Below are positions 1 through 6,757 of a stretch of 6,874 nt of DNA, piece by piece; the first letter of the stretch is position 1, and each line of letters starts with the position of its first letter. The DNA comes from Tidjanibacter sp. GTDB taxonomy: Bacteria; Bacteroidota; Bacteroidia; Bacteroidales; Rikenellaceae. A program made the translations under genes and the position numbers. Location of the stretch: positions 1-6,874 of the forward strand of contig JAGBYS010000202.1 of NCBI GenBank assembly GCA_017628675.1, in the 5' to 3' direction. The notes under the pieces were generated by a model, which saw nothing but the letters and a program-made list of their open reading frames with translations, ran no database searches and was not told where the DNA came from.

Positions 1-384
1 GTGGCCGACAGCAAGTGGGTAAGGCGTGGTCGTGGTGGCTATGGCCTCTCGTTCCTTGAGTTGGCACCCACCTCCACTCCCCAGAGCGTAAGTTTTGGTG
101 TGGAGTCAATCCCCGATGCGGGCAAGTGGTCCATTTACAGCTACCAGAGCTCCAACAAAAATCTCACCTCCTCCACCACATTCGACATTCTCTCGGGCGA
201 GAAGGCCTACCACATAACCTTCGCTCGTGACGAGCTCGGCGTGTTGGGTCAGACCTCGGGCGATTGGGCTCTTCTGGGCACCTATGACTTTGAGCAGGGC
301 GACTCTGTGTCGGTGGTTATCTCCAATGCCACAGCCGACGCCACTATGCGTGCCGACGCCATCCTTTTGGTTAAACAGCAGTAA
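1..384 (+). CDS. Golvesin C-terminal-like domain protein (xanthan-lyase-like), 3' end only
   Basis: The gene enters from the left edge, so the GTG at position 1 is probably an internal Val codon. The visible 127 residues end at TAA (382-384). From about residue 30 the sequence resembles the golvesin C-terminal-like beta-sandwich domain seen in Bacteroidota secreted proteins often labelled xanthan lyase. Supporting features are a W at 89 followed by LGTYDFEQGDSVSVVIS (92-108) and the terminal RADAILLVK (117-125), matching the family pattern of W..LGTY.F..G...V.l.n followed by .aDAi.lv. The family is thought to bind carbohydrate or cell-wall material, but the catalytic or partner domain lies outside the window, so the activity cannot be stated. 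The GH3 gene starts only 19 nt downstream, which suggests co-transcription. The domain call comes from remembered family features and was not searched. Confidence 0.72.
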   Translation: MADSKWVRRGRGGYGLSFLELAPTSTPQSVSFGVESIPDAGKWSIYSYQSSNKNLTSSTTFDILSGEKAYHITFARDELGVLGQTSGDWALLGTYDFEQGDSVSVVISNATADATMRADAILLVKQQ

Positions 385-403
385 AAAACAATAGAGATAT
401 TAG

Positions 404-2632
404 ATGAAGAGATTATTTGCACTACTTATTGCGGCTCTGCCCCTGTGCGCCATTGCACAAGAGAGCATCGACCAGAGGGTCGAGGAGCTGCTTAGCAAGA
501 TGACAATCGAAGATAAGATCGGCCAGCTCAACCAGATGGACGGTCGCCGCGACCTGGAGAAGATCAAACAAGAGGTGCGAGAGGGCACCCTCTCCTCCAT
601 TATGAACATCGTAGACCCTGCCGTCACCAACGAGCTGCAGCGCATCGCTATCGAGGAGAGCCCTGCGGGTATTCCTCTGCTCTTTGCGCGCGATGTGGTA
701 CACGGCTTCAACACCGTGCTGCCCATTCCTCTGGGTATGGCTGCCTCGTGGGACGAGGAGCTCATTGAGGCTGCGGCACGCAACACCGCCCTGGAGGCTA
801 CCGAGAGGGGTATCCGCTGGGCCTTTGCGCCTATGATGGATATTGCCCGCGATGCTCGCTGGGGCCGCATTGCCGAGAGCTTTGGCGAGGACACCTATAT
901 GTCGGGCAGGCTTGCTTCGGCAGTTGTGAGGGGCTATCAGGGCGAGTCGCTCGCCGACCAGACCTCTATGGCGGCTTGTGCCAAGCACTTTGTGGGCTAT
1001 GGCGACGCCGAGGGTGGCCGCGACTACAACACCACAAGTATTCCTCCCCGCACCCTGAGGGATGTCTATCTTCCCCCCTTCAGGGCCTGTGTGGAGAATG
1101 GCTGTGCTTCGATTATGACCTCCTTCAACGACAACGACGGCCTCCCCTCGACGGGCAACAAATGGTTGCTCACAGAGCTCCTGAGGGAGCAGTGGGGCTT
1201 TGAGGGTGTTGTTGTGAGCGACTGGGGTTCGGTTGCAGGACTCATCCCCCACGGCGTAGCCCACGACAAACGCGACGCTGCCCACCAGTGTATCGAGGCG
1301 GGTTGTGATGTGGATATGTCCTCGAGGTCGTATCTGTTGCACCTCAAGGAGCTCATCGAGAGTGGCGAGGTGGATATGGCCGTTCTTGACGAGGCTGTGC
1401 GCCGTGTGCTGAAGCTCAAGATGGAGCTCGGCCTGTTCGAGCAGCCCTATGCCCGCACCCCCGAGCAGAGCGACATCTACTCCGAGCCCATCCTCGCGAC
1501 TGCTTGTCGCCTGGCAGAGGAGAGTATCGTGATGCTCAAGAATGAGGGCGGCGTTCTGCCCATCGTTCCCGAGAAGGTGAAGAGGGTGCTCGTGGTTGGT
1601 CCTATGGCCGACGCACCCTATGACCAGATGGGCACCTGGGCTCTGGATGGCGACAAGACCCACACCGTAACCCCCATTGCAGCGATGCAGCAGGAGTGGG
1701 GCGAGAAGGTGCAGATTGAGTACATCCCCTGCCTCACCCACCCCCGAGATAAATCCACAGCCGAGTTCAAGAAGATGAAGAAGGCTGCTCGCAAGGCAGA
1801 TGTTGTTGTGGCCTTTGTGGGCGAGGAGCAGATGATGTCGGGCGAGGCCCACTCTCTCTCGTCGCTCGACCTTCAGGGCGCACAGGCCGAGATGTTGGAG
1901 GCTCTGGCCGAGGTGGACACCCCTCTGGTTACGGTCTTCCTGGCTGGTAGGCCTCTGACCATTGCTCGTCAGGTGGAGATTTCGGACGCCATCCTGTATG
2001 CTTGGCACCCCGGCACTATGGGCGGTCAGGCACTGTCGAACATCATCTTCGGCAAGGCCAACCCCTCGGGCAAACTTCCCGTGACCTTCCCCCGCAATGT
2101 GGGTCAGATTCCCCTCTACTACAACCACAAACACACCAGCCACCGCGCCAAAGGCACCGAGGGTAACCTGGACAACATTCCTCGTGAGGCCTATCAGTCG
2201 GTTATGGGTCACACCTCGTCGTATCTGGATGTTGCACCCTCGCCTCTGTTCCACTTTGGCTATGGTTTGAGCTACACCACCTTCGAGCTCTCGGACATCA
2301 AGATTGAGAACACGGCAGTTACGGCCGAGGACACAATCCGCGTGAGCATCGTTGTGACCAACACGGGAGAGGTGGATGGCACCGAGGTTGTTCAGCTCTA
2401 CACGGGCCGCAAGACCGCATCGGTTACCCAGCCTATGAAGGAGCTCAAGGGTTTCCAGAGGGTTACTCTGAAGGCGGGCGAGAGTCGCAGGGTGGAGTTT
2501 GAGCTTCCCGTTGGCCGCCTGGCATTCCACAACCGCGATATGGTTTTGGCTGTCGAGGAGGGCAAATATACCCTTTGGCTTGGCACCGACTGCCAGAATG
2601 GTCTGAAAACTTATTTCAAAATCATCAAATAA
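404..2632 (+). CDS. bglX: Periplasmic GH3 beta-glucosidase (BglX-like)
   Basis: This is a 742-residue glycoside hydrolase family 3 enzyme that would release glucose or related sugars from the non-reducing ends of beta-linked oligosaccharides. Residues 1-18 form a signal peptide with an A-I-A site before Q19; the Cys at 15 is not in a lipobox, so a soluble periplasmic protein is expected. The (beta/alpha)8 domain spans about 20-345, with KHF at 194-196 and the nucleophile Asp273 in VVSDWGS. The alpha/beta sandwich domain spans about 370-560, with Glu481 in SGEAHSLSS the likely acid/base. The fibronectin-III-like C-terminal domain covers about 625-735 (FGYGLSYTTF, then VTNTGEVDGTEVVQLY). Length matches BglX-type enzymes and no catalytic residue appears to be missing. 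The ATG at 404 is chosen because the signal peptide starts there. The gene lies 19 nt after the golvesin-domain gene and 9 nt before the microprotein gene. Exact substrate (gluco-, xylo- or mixed-linkage) is not readable from the sequence. Confidence 0.95.
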   Translation: MKRLFALLIAALPLCAIAQESIDQRVEELLSKMTIEDKIGQLNQMDGRRDLEKIKQEVREGTLSSIMNIVDPAVTNELQRIAIEESPAGIPLLFARDVVHGFNTVLPIPLGMAASWDEELIEAAARNTALEATERGIRWAFAPMMDIARDARWGRIAESFGEDTYMSGRLASAVVRGYQGESLADQTSMAACAKHFVGYGDAEGGRDYNTTSIPPRTLRDVYLPPFRACVENGCASIMTSFNDNDGLPSTGNKWLLTELLREQWGFEGVVVSDWGSVAGLIPHGVAHDKRDAAHQCIEAGCDVDMSSRSYLLHLKELIESGEVDMAVLDEAVRRVLKLKMELGLFEQPYARTPEQSDIYSEPILATACRLAEESIVMLKNEGGVLPIVPEKVKRVLVVGPMADAPYDQMGTWALDGDKTHTVTPIAAMQQEWGEKVQIEYIPCLTHPRDKSTAEFKKMKKAARKADVVVAFVGEEQMMSGEAHSLSSLDLQGAQAEMLEALAEVDTPLVTVFLAGRPLTIARQVEISDAILYAWHPGTMGGQALSNIIFGKANPSGKLPVTFPRNVGQIPLYYNHKHTSHRAKGTEGNLDNIPREAYQSVMGHTSSYLDVAPSPLFHFGYGLSYTTFELSDIKIENTAVTAEDTIRVSIVVTNTGEVDGTEVVQLYTGRKTASVTQPMKELKGFQRVTLKAGESRRVEFELPVGRLAFHNRDMVLAVEEGKYTLWLGTDCQNGLKTYFKIIK

Positions 2633-2641
2633 ACTACAACT

Positions 2642-2779
2642 ATGAAAAAGAGCTACAAAGCTCCCGCCGTGGAGCGCGAAGATGTGATGCTCGAGCAGGG
2701 CATTGCCGTTAGCGAAGCTATCAACCTCGAGAACAACACCGTCGAGGATTGGGAAGAGGGCAATACAAATTGGTGGTAG
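2642..2779 (+). CDS. 45-residue Bacteroidales microprotein with Trp-rich C-terminus
   Basis: A short ORF starts with ATG 9 nt after the GH3 stop and ends at TAG (2777-2779). The 45-residue product begins MKKSYKAPAVE, has a middle section EQGIAVSEA (18-26), and ends in an acidic Trp-rich tail with W37 and W44-W45 (NTNWW at the C-terminus). It has no transmembrane segment or classical signal peptide. I recall many Bacteroidales genomes encoding short proteins of this shape (MKK.Y..P.ve, a central E.G...S, and a W/acidic tail) next to surface lipoprotein genes. No function is known to me. Its tight spacing within the operon, the adjoining MKK start and normal codon choice support translation. 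It overlaps the 5' part of a longer reading frame (from 2749) that is only an upstream extension of the lipoprotein gene. It could be a regulator, chaperone-like adaptor or peptide precursor; all are guesses. Confidence 0.7.
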   Translation: MKKSYKAPAVEREDVMLEQGIAVSEAINLENNTVEDWEEGNTNWW

Positions 2780-2838
2780 TCCCCTCCGAGATTCCCTCAC
2801 ACACAAAAGAAGAAAAAACCTTAAAAAAGCAAACCAAT

Positions 2839-4347
2839 ATGAAAAAGACATTTATGATTCTGGGTGCCGCACTTCTGGCACTCGCCACCGTAGGCTGCGA
2901 GAACGAGCCTGTCATTGAGGACAACACCCCCGTAACTCCCGATGAGCCCATTGTGGAGGAGCCCACCGAGCCCACCGAGTTCGTACTCCGCGCCAACCTC
3001 CCCGAGACCCGCACCATCTTTGATCCCGAGAGCCTCAAAGTATCGTGGTCCGAGATCGACCAACTTGCCGTATTCAATGCCCCCGCAGGTACTGCCGACT
3101 ACTCCGGTAATCTCCACTTTTTCACAAAGGTAGAGGGCGAGGGCGAAGCAGCAGTGGCACAACCCGGCGTATTTGTTGCCGGCGAGGATGTAGAGGTTCC
3201 CTTTGAGGATGGCGTAAACTACGATTGGTATGTGGTATGCCCCTGGCGCTCCTCTAATAATGTTGTGGAGCTGGTTACCCCCAAAGGCCAGTCGAAAGAG
3301 GATGGTTACTTCCCCATTGGTGCACAGACCCAGACCGGCTATAACACCACCACCCACATCTCGAGCGCCGATCTTTTGGTGGGCAAGGCTCTGGATACTC
3401 GCGAGCCCGTTATGACTCTCAAGCACCTTGCCGTTCTGCACAAATTCACCGTTACCAACGACTCGGATAAGCCCACCGTTATCACCAAACTCACCCTCAA
3501 TGGTGGTGGCGACAACAAACCCTTTGGTACCTTCTGGATTGACCTCACCGCAGATGAGCCTGCTATCGATGTCAACAAAGCAAATGGCGTCTTCAGCGAG
3601 CGTGCTCTGACCGTTAAGGATGGTGAGGAGTTGGCTGTTGGCCAGAGTGCAGATTTCTATATGGTAACTGCTCCCTTCACCCTCAACGCCGGCGAGACCC
3701 TCAAGATGACCATCGAGACCTCTACCGGCACTCAGGTTGTTGAGAAGACCGCCACAAGTGACATCGAGTTCAAGGCCGGCACCTACAACACCGCATCCCT
3801 TGTTTATGACTATAAGGTTGTTTATGCCGACCACCTCTACTCGGATACCTTCAATGGTACTTTCAAAGATAGCGATAAGGTTGGTACCAACAACACCACA
3901 TTTACCCCCGCAAGGTGGGACTCCTACGACAAGGGTGGTATGACCGTGTATGACGGCGTTGTAGCTAATGTAAACTACACCCACGACGAAAACTCGACAT
4001 TGAGCCGTCAGGCTGCATCTGTTATTGTTGGTATGGACGATCTGTTCGTATGGTTCAAAGCAGGTGGCGTTGTGACTGTTAATGGCATCAAACTCCACGG
4101 CAAAACCGACCTTAACCTTTCGTTCTTGCAGACCTACAAGAGTTCGGGTATCACTACCGAGTATAGCGTAGACAATGGTACTACCTGGACCCAGATTGGT
4201 GTTTCGGCCCACCCTGCTGGCAATACCGTGGCAACCTACTCCTACGACTTTAGCGTTCCCTCGGGTTCGGAGACTATCAGCTTGCGCTTTACTGCTTCGA
4301 CATCGACTCCTCGTATGGATAATGTCAAACTCACTTGGCAGGAGTAA
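2839..4347 (+). CDS. Fimbrillin-like surface lipoprotein with C-terminal beta-sandwich domain
   Basis: The product is 502 residues. The start is set at 2839, not at the in-frame ATG at 2749, because only here does a lipoprotein signal begin: MKKTFMILGA, a hydrophobic run, then A-T-V-G-C with lipid-bearing Cys20. It also clears the microprotein stop. Residues 21-46 are an acidic Pro/Thr/Glu linker (CENEPVIEDN), like Bacteroidota surface-export signals. Residues about 48-327 resemble the Mfa/FimA-type fimbrillin fold: TRTIFDPESLKVSWSEIDQLAVFNA (57-81 region), then a YDWYVVCPW strand (128-136), LKHLAVLHKF (194-203) and a FKAGTYNTASLVYDY ending (311-325). Residues about 330-502 form a second, beta-rich domain of jelly-roll or choice-of-anchor type, with DTFNGT (336-341), YSVDNGTTWTQIG (442-454) and MDNVKLTW (493-500). 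A role in adhesion or glycan contact at the cell surface is inferred. The A-rich leader (2780-2838) has no Shine-Dalgarno. Base composition looks somewhat more AT-rich than in GH3. Confidence 0.82.
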   Translation: MKKTFMILGAALLALATVGCENEPVIEDNTPVTPDEPIVEEPTEPTEFVLRANLPETRTIFDPESLKVSWSEIDQLAVFNAPAGTADYSGNLHFFTKVEGEGEAAVAQPGVFVAGEDVEVPFEDGVNYDWYVVCPWRSSNNVVELVTPKGQSKEDGYFPIGAQTQTGYNTTTHISSADLLVGKALDTREPVMTLKHLAVLHKFTVTNDSDKPTVITKLTLNGGGDNKPFGTFWIDLTADEPAIDVNKANGVFSERALTVKDGEELAVGQSADFYMVTAPFTLNAGETLKMTIETSTGTQVVEKTATSDIEFKAGTYNTASLVYDYKVVYADHLYSDTFNGTFKDSDKVGTNNTTFTPARWDSYDKGGMTVYDGVVANVNYTHDENSTLSRQAASVIVGMDDLFVWFKAGGVVTVNGIKLHGKTDLNLSFLQTYKSSGITTEYSVDNGTTWTQIGVSAHPAGNTVATYSYDFSVPSGSETISLRFTASTSTPRMDNVKLTWQE

Positions 4348-4376
4348 TTAGGCGATAGATAAATCGCTCAATACAG

Positions 4377-4410
4377 AGAGCCGACCCACAAAAGGGTCGG
4401 CTCTTGTTTT
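4377..4410 (+). terminator. Rho-independent terminator of the GH3-lipoprotein unit
   Basis: A perfect 11-bp inverted repeat (AGAGCCGACCC at 4377-4387 and its complement at 4394-4404) encloses a 6-nt loop and is followed by TGTTTT. It starts 29 nt after the lipoprotein stop and separates this unit from cstA. Confidence 0.88.
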
Positions 4411-4530
4411 CTACACCACAAGCCCTCGCGCAGGCAACAAGGGACCCCAAACTACCCCCAAAGGGCCACTTTTTGCTATGGCGCAAAGGTTTTTATGGGG
4501 CCAAAGGGGGAGAGTGGGCGAAAAAAGTTG
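4411..4530. other. Intergenic region with a possible stem-loop before the cstA promoter
   Basis: No gene is seen here. CCCCC (4455-4459) can pair with GGGGG (4506-4510), and GGCC (4464-4467) with GGCC (4499-4502), the two helices being separated by an AAA/AAA internal loop. Inside, TTTGC (4472-4476) can pair with GCAAA (4483-4487) around a 6-nt loop. It lies upstream of the predicted -7 box, so it would be a DNA-level or readthrough-RNA structure and not part of the cstA leader. Function is unknown and chance is possible. Confidence 0.3.
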
Positions 4531-4538
4531 TATATTTG
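4531..4538 (+). promoter_or_regulatory. Bacteroidota-type -7 promoter box for cstA
   Basis: TATATTTG matches the Bacteroides -7 consensus TAnnTTTG exactly and sits 31 nt before the cstA ATG, in an AT-rich stretch following a terminator. No TTTG-like -33 element is visible at the usual distance (around 4508-4512 the sequence is G-rich), so the promoter may be weak or need an activator, which would fit a starvation-responsive gene. That last point is inference. Confidence 0.55.
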
Positions 4539-4569
4539 AGCATTATTTGATTTAAACCCAATAAGTACT

Positions 4570-4818
4570 ATGATTACCTTCCTTGTGTGTCTTACACTGC
4601 TCGTGGCAGCATACTTCCTCTATGGTCGCTATCTCGACCGTGTGGCCGGCATCCGCAACACCACTGATGTGCCCTCCAAAACGATGTTCGACGGCGTGGA
4701 CTACATCCCTATGCCCCGTTGGAAAACCTTTCTTATTCAGCTACTTAACATTGCAGGTCTGGGCCCCATCTTCGGCGCTCTCCTGGGTGCGGCCTATGGT
4801 CCTGTGGCCTTTGTGTGA
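4570..4818 (+). CDS. CstA N-terminal fragment, 82 residues, ending at premature TGA
   Basis: This is the part made if the TGA terminates translation. It holds a first membrane segment (residues about 1-18, ITFLVCLTLLVAAYFLYGRY), a short soluble loop with DGVDYIPMPRWK (43-54), and a second hydrophobic stretch with the family-typical NIAGLGPIFGALLGAAYGP (60-78). The ATG at 4570 fits the usual MITF start of the family. Two membrane helices alone would not form a transporter. Confidence 0.55.
   Translation: MITFLVCLTLLVAAYFLYGRYLDRVAGIRNTTDVPSKTMFDGVDYIPMPRWKTFLIQLLNIAGLGPIFGALLGAAYGPVAFV
4816..4818 (+). other. In-frame TGA at expected Trp position of cstA
   Basis: Codon 83 of cstA. It follows GTG (Val) and is followed by ATT (Ile), giving the UGA-A context that can be leaky in bacteria. 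The other 11 Trp codons of this gene, and 31 more in the rest of the window, are all TGG. A short GCATT/AATGC pairing (4832-4836 with 4848-4852, 11-nt loop) lies 13 nt downstream but is too weak to be called a SECIS element. Confidence 0.9.
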
Positions 4819-4848
4819 ATTACCCTCGGCGGCATTCTCTTCGGCGCA

Positions 4849-6048
4849 ATGCACGACTTCTTCTCGGGCGTCATCTCGTTGCGCAACGGCGGTGTGAGCC
4901 TCCCCGAGATTGTGGGCAAGTATCTGGGCGGTGGCACCAAGGCCGTGATGAGGTGGTTTTCGTTGGCGCTGATGATTCTTGTGGGTGCGGTCTTTATGTC
5001 GCAGCCCGCCGAGCTCATCGCCGAGCGCATTAGCGCCCCGGGTCTCTCCGAGGTGGCATTCCAAAGCCCCGCAGGCCACACCTTCAGCACCCTTCTGATG
5101 ATTATTTTGGGCCTTATTTTGGTCTACTACCTGGTGGCGACAATCCTCCCCATCGACAAGATTATCGGCAAGATTTACCCCCTCTTTGGCGGTCTGCTGA
5201 TATTTATGGCCGTCGGAATCCTCTGGGCGCTCTTCACCGAGTACAGTGAGTTCATCCCCGAGTTCAACGGCTTTAGGAATATGAAGGCCGACGCCGAGCG
5301 ATTCCCGCTTGTGCCTATGCTCTTCACGACCATTGCTTGTGGTGCCATCTCGGGCTTCCACGCCACACAATCGCCACTTATGGCGCGCTGTATGCGCAAC
5401 GAGAACGAGAGCCGCGTGGTCTTCTACGGCGCTATGATCTCCGAGAGTGTCATCGCTCTCATCTGGGCCGCCATCGGTATGGCCTTCTGGGGCGGTGTCG
5501 AGGGGCTCAATGGTGCCATCGCCGAGTATGGCGGCAAGGCGGCCGTGCTGGTCGACAAGATTGCCACCTCAACTCTCGGTCATACCCTCGCCTACTTCGT
5601 GGTCTTCGGTGTGGTGGCTTGTGCCATCACCTCGGGCGACACAGCCTTCCGCAGCGCAAGGCTCATTGCTGCCGATATGTTCGGCATTGAGCAGAAGAGC
5701 ATCTCCAAGCGCCTGTGGATATGCTTCCCCATCTTTGCGCTGGGCTTAGGCATCATCCTGCTGCTCCCCTTCGGCACCATCTGGAGCTACTTCGCCTGGG
5801 CCAATCAGGCGCTTGCCGTCTTCACCCTCTGGACCATCACCGTATGGCTCCACCACAAGGGTAAGAACATCTGGATTGCTCTCATCCCAGCCCTGGTTAT
5901 GACCTATGTCTGCTCGAGCTACATCTTCGTTTCGCCCCTGATGTGTGGCCTCAGCAACCGCTTTGTGGCCTACTCGCTGGGCGCTGTGCTCACCATCGCA
6001 ATCTCGGCCTTTAGGCTCAAAAAAGTCTTCACCTATGGCAAAAAATAG
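4849..6048 (+). CDS. CstA C-terminal part, 399 residues from internal ATG
   Basis: This is the long open part after the stop; ATG 4849 is full-length codon 94 (M of AMHDFFSG). No ribosome binding signal precedes it and the first two helices would be lost, so independent function is doubtful. In full-length numbering it carries SGVISLRNGG (99-108), PIDKIIGKIYPLFG (194-207), the conserved SGFHATQSPLMARC (261-274) and TSGDTAFRSARL (354-365), and about ten hydrophobic segments, including ones near 129-148, 174-193, 204-222, 335-355, 380-400 and 435-453. These cover both the CstA core and the C-terminal 5TM region. The charged tail ends FTYGKK. Its final 14 nt overlap the next gene, which suggests translational coupling. 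Confidence 0.65.
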   Translation: MHDFFSGVISLRNGGVSLPEIVGKYLGGGTKAVMRWFSLALMILVGAVFMSQPAELIAERISAPGLSEVAFQSPAGHTFSTLLMIILGLILVYYLVATILPIDKIIGKIYPLFGGLLIFMAVGILWALFTEYSEFIPEFNGFRNMKADAERFPLVPMLFTTIACGAISGFHATQSPLMARCMRNENESRVVFYGAMISESVIALIWAAIGMAFWGGVEGLNGAIAEYGGKAAVLVDKIATSTLGHTLAYFVVFGVVACAITSGDTAFRSARLIAADMFGIEQKSISKRLWICFPIFALGLGIILLLPFGTIWSYFAWANQALAVFTLWTITVWLHHKGKNIWIALIPALVMTYVCSSYIFVSPLMCGLSNRFVAYSLGAVLTIAISAFRLKKVFTYGKK

Positions 6049-6745
6049 TCTTCAACCCACCCTCAACCAGAGCTTCCGCATCCTCCACGACGAGGAGACC
6101 AAAGGAGGCGATGTAAACTTCTCCGCTGCCCTGCGCAGGGCAGCCAAGGCGGAGCAGAACGGCAACTTCGAGGAGGCGTGCGAGATACGCTTTAAGGCCG
6201 TGCAGAGCCTCGTGGAACTCCTGCCCGAGGATGAGCCCCTGGAGCTCGACTGGGAGGATGGCGCCACCAGAGATGCCATAACCCTCGCCTACCTCTCGGC
6301 TGTGGATTTCTTCCTCGTTGGCGACTGGGAGATGGCCGCCGCACAACTCGAGTTGGTGCTCGATGTGGACGGCGACGACCACCTGGAGGCCACCACCCTT
6401 CTGGCCTTTGTCTATGTGGCAATGCAGGAGTGGGATTCGTTTGACGACATTGTGCCCGACCTGTCGGAGAAGAGCCCCGAGAGGTCCATACTGCTCCTTT
6501 GGAGCGGCTTTCTGCGCAGCGGCAAGCTCGACCCCAAGGAGCTCTCTGCCCTCGGCCGCTACCACACCGCCTATCTCGAGGAGTGGAGAGCCGAGGAGCA
6601 CCCCGCCGATGAGCGCTATGTGGCCGACATCTCCTCCGAGCGCCCCTCGCGCCAGGCACAAGCACGCGAACTCTGGCTCCAGACCGAGCACCTCTGGGAA
6701 GCCAACAAGGAGTTTATTGAGGCCCTCAAGGCCCATCGCCGTTAG
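6035..6745 (+). CDS. Hypothetical acidic helical TPR-like protein, cstA-coupled
   Basis: The product is a 236-residue soluble protein with no signal peptide or membrane segment. The start at 6035 (MAKNSLQPTLNQSF) is preferred over an earlier in-frame ATG at 5945, because the extension would lie deep inside cstA and reads as low-complexity out-of-frame sequence. The ATG overlaps the cstA end by 14 nt in the +1 frame. The sequence is acidic and helical. Residues 29-63 (helix, NGNFEEA turn, helix) and 79-140 (TRDAITLAYLSAVDFFLVGD, then WEMAAAQLELVL and EATTLLAFVYVAMQEW) resemble degenerate tetratricopeptide-type helix pairs. The C-terminal third (205-236) is one or two charged helices. TPR proteins usually act as protein-binding scaffolds; a role linked to CstA folding, regulation or peptide use is only inferred from position. 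I do not recognise a named family. Confidence 0.8.
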   Translation: MAKNSLQPTLNQSFRILHDEETKGGDVNFSAALRRAAKAEQNGNFEEACEIRFKAVQSLVELLPEDEPLELDWEDGATRDAITLAYLSAVDFFLVGDWEMAAAQLELVLDVDGDDHLEATTLLAFVYVAMQEWDSFDDIVPDLSEKSPERSILLLWSGFLRSGKLDPKELSALGRYHTAYLEEWRAEEHPADERYVADISSERPSRQAQARELWLQTEHLWEANKEFIEALKAHRR

Positions 6746-6757
6746 TTCATAACACAT

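Larger units (their letters stand above)
4570..6048 (+). pseudogene. cstA: CstA-family carbon starvation/peptide transporter, interrupted by in-frame TGA
   Basis: Read through the TGA at 4816-4818, this is a 492-codon CstA-family inner-membrane transporter, a group linked to uptake of peptides or pyruvate during carbon starvation. The frame is continuous from ATG 4570 to TAG 6046-6048, with family-like sequence right up to and directly after the stop: GPVAFV, TGA (codon 83), then ITLGGILFGAMHDFFSGV. From memory, relatives have Trp here (pattern A.lWI..G.i.aG..HD..SG), so a single TGG-to-TGA change explains it. Family motifs are intact downstream. The total length is close to the short Bacteroidota CstA form as I recall it and shorter than E. 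coli CstA (about 700 residues). It is labelled a pseudogene provisionally: the rest shows no frameshift or other stop, so the lesion is recent, an artefact, or tolerated by readthrough. Confidence 0.8.

Noticed and set aside
2749..2838. 30-residue N-terminal extension of the lipoprotein
   Set aside because: It overlaps the microprotein gene and would bury the lipoprotein signal peptide; the start at 2839 gives a clean signal and lipobox.
422..2851. 809-codon open frame on the minus strand antisense to GH3
   Set aside because: It is a codon-bias shadow of a GC-rich gene. The + strand has clear catalytic motifs and a signal peptide, while the antisense product shows no recognisable domain or start context.
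2821..4212. 463-codon minus-strand frame antisense to the lipoprotein
   Set aside because: It is a shadow of the + strand lipoprotein gene; the product is a repetitive Gly/Val/Leu-rich sequence without family features.
4816..4852. Selenocysteine insertion at the cstA TGA
   Set aside because: The expected residue is Trp, not Cys. The downstream pairing is only five base pairs with a large loop, and no selenocysteine genes are in the window. A decisive test would be finding selA, selB and selC in the genome and a covarying hairpin.
4741..5370. 209-codon minus-strand frame within cstA
   Set aside because: It is antisense to conserved transporter sequence; the His/Glu/Asn-rich product has no recognisable motif.
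5945..6034. Upstream extension of the TPR-like protein from ATG 5945
   Set aside because: It lies wholly inside cstA in another frame and reads as Ser/Pro/Trp-rich nonsense; 6035 gives a normal overlap and start.
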